This document shows, one piece after another, positions 9,310 to 19,881 of a stretch of 43,252 bases of DNA (positions are counted from its first letter, which is position 1; each line of letters starts with the position of its first letter). The position numbers and the translations under genes were made by a program. The stretch is from Pseudomonadales bacterium. GTDB taxonomy: Bacteria > Pseudomonadota > Gammaproteobacteria > Pseudomonadales > Azotimanducaceae. The stretch lies in the NCBI GenBank assembly GCA_011525295.1, contig WTGV01000060.1:1-43252 (forward strand), written 5' to 3'. The notes below the pieces were generated by a model that worked only from the letters and a program-made list of their open reading frames with translations, was not told the DNA's origin and ran no database searches.

Positions 9310-10110
9310 GGCGAGTTCCTAATCGGAGGCGATTCTGCGACGAATTCAGTCGCAAAGCAGTAGGGCTATTCGACCGATCTGATATACACACGAACAGTTG
9401 AGCACTGACTAAGGCATGTTGAGGTCGTCTTTTTATCGCTGGGTGCGTGAGTGTCGCGAAGATCGGCCTCAGGCGGAACGACTAGGGTACGAGTAGTAGG
9501 AAAAGGAATTTTGACATACTTTGGGGAGTTGGATTAAAAATATCTCCGAGCTACTTCGCGTCTCAACAGTCAAACGATACATGTTCCCAGACAGGAGTCG
9601 AGTCGCAAAGGGCGTGTTCAGAAGGTCGTTTATTGGTGTTTCTCCGTACTCTCTGTCAAGAATGGGACGAAGTGTTGGGCTATCGACCCATGCTTGGTTG
9701 CGACAGCATCACGGAGAGTTGATTGGTTTCTGCGGAGAGCGACTGTAAGTGCAATGTGAGGAATTATCGGGCATTCCGAACTGGAAGCAGCACACTGGCA
9801 AATTAGTCCGATCGCGCGCTCATACCCGTACCATGATACGGGGATGAGAAAGGTTTATAGCTGTGCAGACAATAAATCCACCGAAATTATGTGTTACATA
9901 ATGGAAGCGAGAATTAGTACATCGCAACTGAGAACGAACGCGGCGGGCGGCAGCCAAAAGGATCAATCATTACGTCGTAAACAGCTACAATCCTTGGAGA
10001 GGAATGCCAATCTAACACAAAAATTCGAACCTGACAAAAGCACTCGATGAGTGGGCAAACGGGGCAGATTGTTGATCCAAAAGTGCCTAAAACTGCGTTC
10101 CCCCAAACCG
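9310..10110 (+). mobile_element. heavily decayed IS3-family remnant (left)
   Basis: Aligns by eye with the clearer IS3 remnant at 12286-13415. Shared pieces are GGAGGCGATT (9326), TTTTTATCGCTGG (9431, the YRW helix of OrfA), the stretch around 9521-9590 matching the OrfA end, CAAGAATGGGACGA...GGGCTATCG near 9660, and the right terminus TGATCCAAAAGTGCCTAA...CCCCCAAACC (about 10074-10109). All frames are broken by stops and gaps, so it encodes no active transposase. The left terminus was not found. Confidence 0.6.
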
Positions 10111-10367
10111 TGGCCTAGACCCAAATTCTTGACAACTCTTCTTTGTGTTCGACTATTGTGAATAGCTTGTACGTTATCGCTCAATGTAATGGGACAACGT
10201 ACAGCACTCTCGAAAAAAGGAAAACAGACTTATCAAGCACAAGTTATTCCCACTACTTGAACTGTTAGATTTAATTTAGCTAACGTTTTGATTGTGAATT
10301 ATCACGGAATCCGGCACGATACCTTCCAATTCTTTACTCTACCAATTCTGCTACAACAACATAGCTT
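10111..10367. other. gap downstream of LRR gene
   Basis: No gene, repeat or clear terminator seen. Confidence 0.4.
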
Positions 10368-12131
10368 TTAACGCTCATGCCAAACTGCTCCTGATTGAAC
10401 CAAGACAAAGGGAGGGCTGAATCTACCATAAGATGGTGTCGCGGTGAGCCGTGCAAAGAAGTATGCTTTCGAGTTCAAATTCCAGTTAACTTGTAAATCC
10501 TTGTCACGAACCGCCCGGTGATTTAAGTACTCTACGTGAGCAACTTCGGTACCCTCACCACTAAACCCTCCACCAGACGCTACTTGATGCATAGCATAAT
10601 ACAGATCCATCTCTTGCCCGCCCGTAGTGCCGCTTACATACTCATACTTTCCATCCGCCTTCAAATTAGTTTCACCGTTTAAATATACACTGGTCGTGGT
10701 GAGTCTCACGGTAAACCTTATTTGGGGATTGCGATCGGCAGACAACTCAACTTCCTCTTCTTCTTCGCTCACTTTCAAGAAGTCGAATGGTGTATCGCGA
10801 TCACGCAATAGTGCCGTACCGAAAAGCGATTCTAACTCCTCTGTATCGACAACAAAGACTGCTGGTGTGATCGTTTGTTTCAAAAGAGAATTGTCGCCTC
10901 CGTGGTCTGGTATCTCGACTTTCTCAATGGATTCAAACTGCATAACATTGTGCATCGCGTCTAATCGTTTGAGTGTATTTGTTAGTGAACGTTTTTCTGC
11001 TTTTGCCATCATTCGTTCTAGATCTGATAACGTTCTAATTCGAGATTGGGACTCTCGCAAGTAGGAGTTTACATACTGAACCGTATCTGATGCCTGCTCA
11101 ATAAAGTCTGCGGGGACCCGTGCTTCTGCTAACACTAGAAAACCGTCTTCTACTGAAATAGCACCAAGAGTCCGTACGACGGATAATCGAAATTTTTCAT
11201 CTGTATAAAGACTACTTCCTTTACCCCACAACGCGAGACCATTGAGTTTGTCTATAAGTTCGGGCTGGATATAGATTCCAGGAAAGTTCACGCGGTGGAC
11301 CGGTTGTAGGTCGTCGTCAAACCTATTGCCACGCAAATCTAACCAATTCATCCTTTTGGAGGAGACAATGTCTTCAGGGACGGTACCCTCAAATTGGTTA
11401 TTTGCAAGAGCTACATGTTGCAAAGTGGCACAATTAGTCAAGATGTCTGAAACAGAACCCGTTAGCTCATTTTCGCTCAACACTAAGCGTTTTAAACTCG
11501 GAAGATGACCCAATTCCAAGGGAATGGGACCAGTCAATTTATTACCGTGAGCAGCGAAAGCTTCTAAGAATCGCAAATTTCCAATCTCACTTGGAATTGC
11601 CCCAGTAAACCGATTGTCTGAAACATCAAGGCGTCTCAAGGATACCAATTTTCCAAACGACTCCGGGATCGAACCACTGAAGTCATTCGCGGACAAACGC
11701 AATTCCCCTAGTTTCACAAGACTTTCAAGATTTTCAAGTCCGCCAGTAATGGAATTCCACCGAAGATCCAAAACGTGCAAGCGATCTAATCTACCGATCT
11801 CTTTAGGTATTTCTCCCACGAGATTATTGTCATCAAGTTCAAGATATATGACCCTACCGTTGCTCACTCTCAGACCATACCATTCGTCCAGGGGTGCCTC
11901 GGACAACCAACCGTCGTTGTGTGTCCATGAATCGCCACCCATAGCGTGATAGAGTTCTACAAGCACATCTCGATCACTTGTAGTGTTGGTTTCGTCCTTG
12001 CCCCAAGCTGCTTGCCCGAGATCAAGTTGACCAGTAATCATGTGATGACCCGGGAAACCACCTATCACAAAAAATGTTGTTGCTATGGCAACCTGTGTCA
12101 GAATTCGCCATTTCTTCGTCAGATTAAACAT
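10368..12131 (-). CDS. exported leucine-rich-repeat protein (plant-type LRR)
   Basis: 587 residues from the ATG at 12131. That start is preferred to the ATG at 12152 because GGAG sits 7 bases before it. An N-terminal hydrophobic stretch (about residues 12-25) implies export. A cap of the type ALxxLYxAxGGxxWxxNxGWL follows (LVELYHAMGGDSWTHNDGWL), common in bacterial and plant-like LRR proteins. About seven 23-24-residue LRRs cover residues 92-273 with the plant-type consensus LxxLxLxxNxLxGxIPxxLGxL (for example LRRLDVSDNRFTGAIPSEIG). The C-terminal 300 residues match no family I recognise; they include a coiled-coil-like stretch and an acidic run EEEEEVEL. LRRs usually bind proteins or glycans. 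The gene lies between two same-direction IS3-like remnants, a hint of acquisition. Confidence 0.85.
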   Translation of the reverse strand: MFNLTKKWRILTQVAIATTFFVIGGFPGHHMITGQLDLGQAAWGKDETNTTSDRDVLVELYHAMGGDSWTHNDGWLSEAPLDEWYGLRVSNGRVIYLELDDNNLVGEIPKEIGRLDRLHVLDLRWNSITGGLENLESLVKLGELRLSANDFSGSIPESFGKLVSLRRLDVSDNRFTGAIPSEIGNLRFLEAFAAHGNKLTGPIPLELGHLPSLKRLVLSENELTGSVSDILTNCATLQHVALANNQFEGTVPEDIVSSKRMNWLDLRGNRFDDDLQPVHRVNFPGIYIQPELIDKLNGLALWGKGSSLYTDEKFRLSVVRTLGAISVEDGFLVLAEARVPADFIEQASDTVQYVNSYLRESQSRIRTLSDLERMMAKAEKRSLTNTLKRLDAMHNVMQFESIEKVEIPDHGGDNSLLKQTITPAVFVVDTEELESLFGTALLRDRDTPFDFLKVSEEEEEVELSADRNPQIRFTVRLTTTSVYLNGETNLKADGKYEYVSGTTGGQEMDLYYAMHQVASGGGFSGEGTEVAHVEYLNHRAVRDKDLQVNWNLNSKAYFFARLTATPSYGRFSPPFVLVQSGAVWHER

Positions 12132-12138
12132 AATGCTA

Positions 12139-12142
12139 CTCC
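12139..12142 (-). promoter_or_regulatory. ribosome binding site deciding the LRR start
   Basis: GGAG on the minus strand, 7 bases before the ATG at 12131. No comparable site precedes the upstream ATG at 12152. Confidence 0.6.
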
Positions 12143-12331
12143 AAGTTTTCATTTGAATAACGCTGCCACCTTACATGTTACTCACTTTTTACAGCTTTTA
12201 AAAATTTTTTTCACGAGTGATCGATCCTATACTCGTGTGAAGAATCATCTGATTAACAACTGTTGAACTTATGGGGAGCGCTTACGGTTTCGGGGACAGT
12301 CATTCAGATAGTTTACAAGAGAAATTTATCA

Positions 12332-12620
12332 ATGTCTGATCCTAAGAAAAAACGCACTCCGAGGCGATTTAGCGATGAGTTCTAACGCGAAACTGTAGCT
12401 ATGTACCGAAGTTCTGATGTATCTACAGAACAGGAGGGTGCTAAACTGGACATATCGGCGTCGCTCTTGTATCGCTGGTCTCGTGAGTTCTAGGAATCCA
12501 ATGTGCCAGAGGGCCTACCAGAGTACAAGGATCTCGAGAAGGTGAATCGGCATTTAGCGACTGGCATTGGATTTTTAAAACAGGCTTCGAGCTATTTCGC
12601 GACACAACAATCGACCGGTA
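12332..12620 (+). pseudogene. IS3 OrfA remnant
   Basis: From the ATG at 12332 the frame reads MSDPKKKRTPRRFSDEF, stop, RETVAMYRSSDVSTEQ, then ISASLLYRWSREF, stop. This is the helix-turn-helix of IS3 OrfA. The segment GIGFLKQASSYFATQQ near 12560-12607 matches the OrfA tail (usually LKKAxxYFA). At least two in-frame stops make it inactive. Confidence 0.72.
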
Positions 12621-13330
12621 TTCGTTCATAGATCGATGGCGCGAGCACTATCTGGTCGTGTTCATGCACGCGTGGTGGACGTGACTCGGAGCAAGTACTA
12701 CGATTGGTGTGACTGTGGTTGAGAGTCGAAACGAGTTCGTTTGGATCGTCGTGTATTTGAGATGATCCACAGTCTGCACCAGGAATGGGACTAGATATTG
12801 GGCTATCGGTGCATGCACACCTGTTTGCAGCAGCAATATGGAGAGCGCGTTGGCCGGCGCCGAGTGCTTCGGTTGATGCAGACGGAGGGAATCATGGGTA
12901 TTCCCAAGAAACGTCGTCGACAACGGCATCCGGGACGAATCGATCGAACACATCCGACTTGTTGCAGTGCGATTTTTCCGACTCGGAACCGAACTGATTT
13001 TGAGCCTCGGACATCCCCGAACTGAAGACAGTGAAGGGTAAGTTGTACGTGTGTGAGATCAAAGATCTGTACGAGGGTGCGATCGTGGCGTGGAAGACTA
13101 GTACTCGACGAACGGCTAAGTAGGTCTCCTCAACGGTGGAATTGGCACAGACCAAACAACCCTTGAGCCGTGGTACGATCCTGCATTCCGGCCGCGGTAG
13201 CCAGTACACGAGCGATGCCTACAGTCAATGTCTGTTGCAGAATGGTTTGAAGATCAGTATGGAAACTGTCCGGACCTGCGCGGACAACGCTTCAGAGGAA
13301 ACTGTATCGGACTGCTCAAACGGGAGCTAG
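12620..13330 (+). pseudogene. IS3 OrfB (DDE transposase) remnant
   Basis: Pieces in several frames: VTRSKYYDW (about 12680), RCMHTCLQQQYGERVGRRRV and LRLMQTEGIMGI (about 12800-12900), KGKLYVCEIKDLYEGAIVAW (about 13037-13096), and HSGRGSQYTSDAYSQCL, ISMETVRTCADNASEE (about 13184-13305). In active enzymes the motif is HSDRGSQY; here the catalytic Asp is Gly. With the stops and frameshifts it is dead. Confidence 0.75.
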
Positions 13331-13415
13331 AGTGAATCGATGCCGGTCTCGGAGTCGGCAAGAAGCAATCAACAGAATCTGATCAAAAAGTGTCTAAGAA
13401 AATGTCCCCCAAAGC

Positions 13416-13612
13416 GCGCTCAGACCCTAGTGCCTTGTAGACGTAAAATGTACTTCACTCAATCATCTAATTGTTGGTGCTATCACGCTCAAGCTACTCC
13501 AATTTTCAAGAGAATGCTTCAGCTACAAGTCTGCGTTATAGACTTCCGTCATACGAAATAGATCAGTTGAGTTTACAACATTACCAGACTTACGCAAACG
13601 AGTCGATAGACA
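13416..13612. other. gap between IS remnant and ABC permease gene
   Basis: No gene seen. It should carry the promoter of the following gene, if that gene has its own. Confidence 0.4.
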
Positions 13613-16600
13613 GTGAATATCGCCGCTTTTCTTGCTTTCTCACACCTTGAAGTTCGAAGCCTTCTGAGACTGGTCCGAACTTGGTCGTTTCTCTTTTGTG
13701 CTTTTGGAATTTGTTCGACCTACTTCGTTCTGGTCACTTGGCATCATGTGTCGTTTTCACATCTCACTCCAAATTTAGGGAGTCTTGGACCAAGATATAT
13801 CGCGGCGACGCTTGCCACTTATTTCATTGCGATCTTTTTGGTGGGCGTAGTGTTGTCTGCCATGGAGATCAGAAGTCGCGATCAACGTGTAAATATGTTC
13901 GAAGTCGTCGCGACACGCCCTGTATCCGACATCGAGATATGTCTGGGAAGACTGGTCGGGGTCCTCTTCGTTTTCATTGTACCCATTCTAGTTTTCTTAA
14001 GTCTCATAACTCTGTATGGATGGGTGTGCCAGTTGTTTGGATTTTATATTGGCGAACCTGTAGCTTTCTATAGCGTGGCCTCTGTTGCATTTCTAGACGT
14101 TGGACCCAATCTGTTTTTCGTTGGGTCTCTCGTTGTACTATTGACAATGCTTGTTCGGTCTCGGTTGGCATCTGCCACTATCGTGTTACTATTAGTCTTG
14201 ATTAGCATGTGGATCAACTTTCGGTTTCCACACTTTATTACGGCTCCTTTTCAAACAGTCACCGCAAACGTTGTGTTCCCATCGGAACTGGCGCCCAAAT
14301 TTTTGACAGTGAGTGTAGTGGTTAATCGCATCGCTTTGATCGCGATAGGATTGGGCTTCCTATGGATAGCTGGATCTTTACAACCTCGTGTAACCACACG
14401 TCGGTCGAATCCAGTTCTACTTGGAGTCGGGTCGGTACTATTGGGTGTGCTATTGATTGGAGGAAACGTCACAGCGTCTGAGATTGGAAAGCATCGATTG
14501 CAACAGTGGGCACTTATTCATAAAGAGGCGTCTCCAGCGTCGTTTCCTGACGTTGTACATCTCAGCGGTTCCTTGAAAATCAGTCCAGGGAATTCGATTA
14601 CGTTCGACTTTCAGCTGCAAGTAGTCCCTCCAAAGGACAATCCAAACTCGTGGGTTGTCTTTTCACTGAACCCAGGGTATCGATTAGAGTCAATCTGGAT
14701 TGATGGAGCGTTGTTGGATCGTCATGACGACTATGAGTTTCAGGACGGACTCCTCAGGGTTTCTAAACTGAAATTCAATTATAAATTGTCCACCTTGAGA
14801 ATCCGGGGAAGTGGTCGTCCTAATATCGCCTTCGCATACCTCGATACTCCGGTAGAATTGAGACAAGTCGTCGGACCCGCAACTCGACGTCTCTACCATA
14901 TGGGGACCGAATCTTCGATATTTCATCCTCGATATGTCGCGTTGCTCGCTGGCACGAAGTGGTATCCAACGGCTGGCAGCGCATGGCATGAATGGGACCT
15001 TGATCGGAGAACCAGAGATTTTTTTACCGTGGACTTGACTGTTTCTGTGCCAAGGAACTGGACGGTTGCTGGTCCAGGACATCGTGAGATTATTGATGAT
15101 AACCACCAAGCGGTGTTTCAGTTTACACAACTGCTACCGGTACCAGAAGTCAGCTTGTTAGGATCGCACTTCATTCGTCGCGCAATAAAGGTTTCTGACG
15201 TTGAGTTTGAATTGTTAATCAGCCCAGTGCACAAACACTTATTACAAACCTTTCAACCTCTAGCAAACGGGAACAGGCTAGAATCCTGGATCTCGAATAG
15301 ACTTGAAAGAGTTCGCGAAGCAGTAGGAATAGAGTTGCCATATTCCTCGATCTCTATTGTGGAAGTACCTTCGAGTTTAAGAACTTATGGCTCGGGTTGG
15401 CAACTCGACTCGACATTGAGCGCGCCAGGCATCGTGATGATCCGTGAAACTGGATTTCCAACTGCACGATTCGAGTCTTGGACTGACAGCATGTTCGTCG
15501 AGAGTGAGAATGAAAGGTGGAGCTTGGATTCCCAAGTTATTTCTTTCTTGATGAGACAGGTTGATAGTTACTTTGCGTTTGACATGCAGGGCGAGAATCC
15601 CAGTTTAGGAGTCATAAATCAATTATTTGAATTTCATACTGCGCCCAGTGGTCCAGGCGCGACTGCGCTCGAATTTATGCTTAAGAGACGCGCTTTAAAC
15701 CGAATAGGAATGTTTGGGCAACCGTTATTCTCCTTCTGGGAGTGTTTAGATCCATTTTACGCTGAACTATTTACGCTAAATACGTTCTGGTCCCGCGAAA
15801 ATTACTTCAAAGAAATGCAGAAAACATTTTTTTCAGTGAGAGACAATTTTTCTCTACCATCTAAAGTTTGGGAGTTCCTTGAAAGTCAGTCGCTAGAGGA
15901 TTTAGATACCAGTGTAAGTCCACATGTCGTATATGGTGTTTTACATGCGAAGTCAGCGGAATTTCTACGTTTCCTTTCGAGTGTTCCGCGGTCAGAAGAT
16001 GGGGTGATGATTACAACATTGGAAGCCCGTCTGTTACAAAACTTTCGTGGAACTACATTTTCAGTGGAAGAGTTTTTGTCGATAGCTTCTAGGGAACAGG
16101 ATGACTTACCTGTTTCACTGCGGTCATGGCTATCCTCCGGTGGTCTAGCAGGATATCAAATAGGTGCTCCCGACGTGGAAGTTCGTGTGGACAAAGAAGC
16201 TGGTGTTGTCACCTATGTCAATAGTTTCAGATTACGAAACACCCAACCAACTCCAGGTTCAGTTATGATCGCATGGGATATCTCGCCAGAATCAAAAAAC
16301 CCTAGATCTGCATTCCCAGATTATGAATATTCGACAGCGAGTATCGCAGGAGAAAAAGCTTATCTCGTTACAAAGAACTCGTCTGTCCCCCTTGAAAGAG
16401 TATGGGTGAAAACTGGACTGTCGTTGAACCGTAATAGTTTGCTTCGGCTAGACATTGTCGGAGAACCAAAAACTTCACCCGAACCCATAATTGATTCGCC
16501 TCCCATAACCCTGACCGAGTGGATGCCCTCCGTCGAACAAGGCATAGTCATCGATGATCTTGACCCCGGATTTTCAATCGAAAGCCATACCGAGTCATTC

Positions 16601-17233
16601 ACACCTTCACGATTCGTGCAATATGTTAAGCGCCTGTTTCCGCGATCGAAATTGGATTGGGACTATGGGTTACCTTTGATGCATTATGATATGCAAGGAA
16701 AGATCTCTACCAATGGAGTTTGGGTAAGAGAAGTGGGGCAACTTGGGTTTGGTCGGTACCGAAATACTTACGCACAGTTCATTGGCGGATCCATTTCTTT
16801 AAAAAATCCGATTGAAGATCGAAGAAAAATTCACGTCTCTGACACACGGCTCAAACAAAAAGTTGCTAGTGCTCGATTCTCCACAACGGTACCGAATAAG
16901 GGAGCTTGGCAACTGTCGTACCACGTCCCATTTGAATCCGTTTTAGAACAAGTTATCGAATATCCGTTCTCGAGTTTCCAAGAATTTGGTATGAGGGGTC
17001 CGCAACTGTATCTACCTAATTTGGACTTAGGAACCATCGAGTTAGAAGTACGTAATGGAAATGATACCTCTATTGCTAAGTTAGACTACTCAGAGGCAAA
17101 ACCAGGTTGGAATGTTATTGGAGTGTATGAACTCAAGTCAACCAAGGTCGATGTTTATATTAGCAACGTGACTGATGGTGAAATTGTGATCGCGGACGCT
17201 ATACGTTGGTCAATGAATTCTTTGGAGCGTTAG
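13613..17233 (+). CDS. ABC-2-type permease with degenerate M1-like ectodomain and golvesin-like C-terminus
   Basis: 1206 residues from a GTG start; the ribosome site is weak. Seven predicted membrane spans lie at about residues 22-43, 62-84, 113-137, 158-180, 184-203, 233-256 and 268-286, with the loop EVVATRPVSDIEICLGRL typical of ABC-2 permeases. A very large extracytoplasmic part follows. Its first half (about 305-760) resembles the M1-aminopeptidase-like region fused to such permeases (SGSLKISPG, then VDLTVSVPRNWTVAGPG), but no HExxH zinc motif is present, so it is probably not a peptidase. The end (about 1040-1203) matches a golvesin/xanthan-lyase-type beta domain (GWNVIGVYEL, then VYISNVTDGEIVIADAIRW), often a polysaccharide or surface-binding module. 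No ABC ATPase gene is in the window, so its energy partner must lie elsewhere or be absent. Confidence 0.72.
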   Translation: MNIAAFLAFSHLEVRSLLRLVRTWSFLFCAFGICSTYFVLVTWHHVSFSHLTPNLGSLGPRYIAATLATYFIAIFLVGVVLSAMEIRSRDQRVNMFEVVATRPVSDIEICLGRLVGVLFVFIVPILVFLSLITLYGWVCQLFGFYIGEPVAFYSVASVAFLDVGPNLFFVGSLVVLLTMLVRSRLASATIVLLLVLISMWINFRFPHFITAPFQTVTANVVFPSELAPKFLTVSVVVNRIALIAIGLGFLWIAGSLQPRVTTRRSNPVLLGVGSVLLGVLLIGGNVTASEIGKHRLQQWALIHKEASPASFPDVVHLSGSLKISPGNSITFDFQLQVVPPKDNPNSWVVFSLNPGYRLESIWIDGALLDRHDDYEFQDGLLRVSKLKFNYKLSTLRIRGSGRPNIAFAYLDTPVELRQVVGPATRRLYHMGTESSIFHPRYVALLAGTKWYPTAGSAWHEWDLDRRTRDFFTVDLTVSVPRNWTVAGPGHREIIDDNHQAVFQFTQLLPVPEVSLLGSHFIRRAIKVSDVEFELLISPVHKHLLQTFQPLANGNRLESWISNRLERVREAVGIELPYSSISIVEVPSSLRTYGSGWQLDSTLSAPGIVMIRETGFPTARFESWTDSMFVESENERWSLDSQVISFLMRQVDSYFAFDMQGENPSLGVINQLFEFHTAPSGPGATALEFMLKRRALNRIGMFGQPLFSFWECLDPFYAELFTLNTFWSRENYFKEMQKTFFSVRDNFSLPSKVWEFLESQSLEDLDTSVSPHVVYGVLHAKSAEFLRFLSSVPRSEDGVMITTLEARLLQNFRGTTFSVEEFLSIASREQDDLPVSLRSWLSSGGLAGYQIGAPDVEVRVDKEAGVVTYVNSFRLRNTQPTPGSVMIAWDISPESKNPRSAFPDYEYSTASIAGEKAYLVTKNSSVPLERVWVKTGLSLNRNSLLRLDIVGEPKTSPEPIIDSPPITLTEWMPSVEQGIVIDDLDPGFSIESHTESFTPSRFVQYVKRLFPRSKLDWDYGLPLMHYDMQGKISTNGVWVREVGQLGFGRYRNTYAQFIGGSISLKNPIEDRRKIHVSDTRLKQKVASARFSTTVPNKGAWQLSYHVPFESVLEQVIEYPFSSFQEFGMRGPQLYLPNLDLGTIELEVRNGNDTSIAKLDYSEAKPGWNVIGVYELKSTKVDVYISNVTDGEIVIADAIRWSMNSLER

Positions 17234-17393
17234 ACTAACACAATCACAGAAGAGTTGAATTCGAGCAACGTATAGTCGTAAATTCTGTATTTTTGACTAG
17301 ACCATTCGACGCACGTGTTTCGTGTGATGGGTTCGCGTACGCTTTGGGACAGCCCCATTCCATCAGAGTTAGTCTCTCCAATCTCATTTCTGC
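17234..17393. other. convergent gap between permease and copy 2
   Basis: The last ~45 bases resemble the region just downstream of copies 1 and 3, so the duplication unit extended past the stop codon. No terminator hairpin was found. Confidence 0.45.
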
Positions 17394-19283
17394 TTACTCG
17401 TTGCTAGATTCAGACTCATCGCCAAATCGCGATACAAGAATTACTTTTAAGTTGTCAGTACTCAATTCTTTCTGAAGGATGCAACCTTTCGAGTCTACCA
17501 GAAAAGCCTTAGGAATACCTTGTACGCCATACGCGATAGGAGTTTCCTGCTTAAAGCCTCCGATATCGGCTACATCTATCCAAGCCAGTTGGTGTTCGTC
17601 AGATGCTTCTTCCCATTCCTCGAACGTGTCATCGATGGAGATCATCAAGATTTCGAATCCATTTTTGTTGAATTCTGAGTAAATCTCCCTTAAAGCTGGA
17701 AAAGTAGCAATACAAGGACCACACCAAGAAGCCCAAAAGTCAATATAAACTAGTTCATTGCTTTGCAGGACATCGTCCAGAGCAAACTCGGTACCGTTTA
17801 AGTCCGGCAGCGTGAACGTAGGAGCTTTTTGTCCGTGCTGGAGGAGTTCGTCATTCCGCTTTACAGCTAGCCGTCGAGCAAGTTCGTTTCGGGGCCGTAT
17901 CACTCGTCGTTCGACCAAGTCGTCATCGTCGAGAGTTGTTGCAATCTTGTCGTATAGAGGCAACGCTAAGTGTGTGTCGTCTCGATTGATACCGGCAAAG
18001 GCACCTAATTCCAACGCTAACAACGTATTCAACGAATCAGTGGAATTTGTAGCCAACTCATCGATCGCATCGGAGCGCATCTTTTCTAACACTTGGCGTG
18101 AGACGACCCAATCCGGGTATTGAAACCCACCAGAAGCACTCATGAATGGGCTCAAGCCAGGGATTACGTCCTCTAACGGTACATGCTCGCATCCTTCGGC
18201 TGTGCGGGGCGAGGAGATTTCTGCGACATCGTCCGATTCAACTTCGCTCGCCTCGGAATCGTTTGGCTCTACAGATGCTATGTCGTTCTCTACTTGCTCT
18301 GATTCAGCTGATTCTTGAGTCTTCTCACCATCATCAGAAGATGTGTCTTGCTCGTCATCTAAATCGTTCTGAACTACCTCTATATCTGAGGATGGTGTCT
18401 GCGCTGCTCTTTCTTTTGCTTTCCAAGCCGATACGTACTTCTTCAAATTCTCTAAGTATTCGTCGCTTTGTTGCCAACTTTCAATGAGTTTGACATGTCT
18501 GGCATTTTCAGAGCTAGCCATTAATGTGTTAGGAGCACCATCCGATACAACAGTGACCACTGACTTGGGTCCAATAATAGCGGGAGTGTAAGAACGAAAC
18601 GCCCAACCCGCTTCGACACTGATCGATAAGCTATTGACCTCAGTGATATCAGCTTCAATGACAAATTTGTTATCACGTATCAGAACTGACCCGTACGGTA
18701 CTCTCTGCAGATTTCCGTTTTCGTCATACTCAGAAGTGTCCACACTGGCGATAGCCAAAGAAAGATCTCTCATCTTCACTCCACTAACGTCTCCGTACAC
18801 CGTAAACTTGGTTTCTGGGTCTTTAGCTCGACGCGATGCACCATATAAGATCAACTGATCTTCAGGATACACATCTTGGTAGTCCACCAACGCGAATTCA
18901 ACCACTTCACCGTCAGGCACGAGGAGTGCAGAAGTCGAAAGTCTTACTCCGTCACCGATTTGAACGGAAATTTCCACTTCGGTTGGGTCGTTGATCTCCC
19001 CTTCAAGAGTAACGAGTCCGTCGGCAAATTTCCCAGAAGTTAATTCGACCAGATCCGTATTGCCATTAGCATCAGAGACTTCATGGGCAACTACAACGGT
19101 AGCGGTAGACAAATCCACTTCTTGATTATCGGGGGGTCCTTCAACAGAAGAATCAATTTCTGTTTCCGATTCAACTTCAATGTAGTGACCGGTAATAGTG
19201 AATGTGCTTGACGGACCATTGCTGCATGCAACTAGGAATGCTAAGACAGCAGCAAGTATCGTGAATCTTAAAGAATTTCTCAT
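17394..19283 (-). CDS. array copy 2: thioredoxin-domain (TlpA-like) lipoprotein
   Basis: 629 residues, colinear with copy 1 at an exact offset of 11010. It has lipobox Cys20 (FLVACSN), two DUF4369-like domains, an acidic linker with GCEHV (Cys365), a thioredoxin motif [10 protein letters not shown] (Cys521, Cys524), cis-Pro591 and the extra Cys601. Bases 18565-19067 are identical to 7555-8057 of copy 1, including all synonymous sites, whereas the linker-coding part is about 90% identical (for example 18211-18270 against 7201-7260). The linker differs mainly by substitutions such as [13 protein letters not shown] against SADTEQTENDTAS. The ribosome site GGAG sits in the same context as in copy 1. 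It is likely anchored in the envelope and redox active, with unknown substrate. Confidence 0.88.
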   Translation of the reverse strand: MRNSLRFTILAAVLAFLVACSNGPSSTFTITGHYIEVESETEIDSSVEGPPDNQEVDLSTATVVVAHEVSDANGNTDLVELTSGKFADGLVTLEGEINDPTEVEISVQIGDGVRLSTSALLVPDGEVVEFALVDYQDVYPEDQLILYGASRRAKDPETKFTVYGDVSGVKMRDLSLAIASVDTSEYDENGNLQRVPYGSVLIRDNKFVIEADITEVNSLSISVEAGWAFRSYTPAIIGPKSVVTVVSDGAPNTLMASSENARHVKLIESWQQSDEYLENLKKYVSAWKAKERAAQTPSSDIEVVQNDLDDEQDTSSDDGEKTQESAESEQVENDIASVEPNDSEASEVESDDVAEISSPRTAEGCEHVPLEDVIPGLSPFMSASGGFQYPDWVVSRQVLEKMRSDAIDELATNSTDSLNTLLALELGAFAGINRDDTHLALPLYDKIATTLDDDDLVERRVIRPRNELARRLAVKRNDELLQHGQKAPTFTLPDLNGTEFALDDVLQSNELVYIDFWASWCGPCIATFPALREIYSEFNKNGFEILMISIDDTFEEWEEASDEHQLAWIDVADIGGFKQETPIAYGVQGIPKAFLVDSKGCILQKELSTDNLKVILVSRFGDESESSNE

Positions 19284-19777
19284 TTCAAATTTGCTCCAAA
19301 TAGCTTAGCAAGTCTTGAAGTTAGAGTAGGGAAGAATATATCGTGGATGAACAACGCATTTTTATCGTATTTTGTACCGGATCAGACAATGGACCGAATT
19401 TATGCGATGCGTGGCGAGTATCTTACTTAGTACAGCTTCAAAAGAACCTTGAACTTACATTCGGTTGGAGAACTTGCCAATTCCGTTGACATCAATGAAG
19501 TGTGAGTGCTTGATCTAAGTGATATGGTACCTTGAAGGGTCGTCGACGGAGACAGTAAGATGGAACAGAGGGTACCATTGTTACCTCACACTAGGTAGGA
19601 TACTTGTAACCGACAACTAAAACACCAACTGGCAGGGTAAGAGTTGTTCTTGGACAAACTCGCCATGAGAAGTTTCTGCCGCCGCAGACTGATTCAAACG
19701 TTTCCGCCGATCAATTAAAGAGTTGGTCAATCAATCTTGAACCACCAGGCATTTAAATCCGGTTTTTAATTCGTTCT
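19284..19777. repeat. duplicated upstream flank of copy 2 (pairs with 8274-8760)
   Basis: Same content as the flank of copy 1, including the broken frame beginning MDRIYAMRGEYLT at 19390. It is more diverged than the adjacent coding sequence. It presumably includes the copy 2 promoter. Confidence 0.75.
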
Positions 19778-19881
19778 AAGCGGTAGACGGAAGTTTTTTT
19801 TCCTATCCAATTCTCAAATTTGAACAACCACTGTCACCGTATTCGTTCGCTACCCCACGTTCAAATTCAAAGCAGGGCTAT

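Larger units (their letters stand above)
12286..13415 (+). mobile_element. decayed IS3-family insertion sequence
   Basis: About 1.13 kb bounded by imperfect inverted ends: GGTTTCGGGGACAGT at 12286 and, inverted, TGTCCCCCAAAGC ending near 13415. It contains broken OrfA and OrfB transposase frames on the + strand in the usual order. No target-site duplication was established. Confidence 0.8.

Noticed and set aside
13613..17233. Active M1 aminopeptidase
   Set aside because: No HExxH motif anywhere in the 1206 residues.
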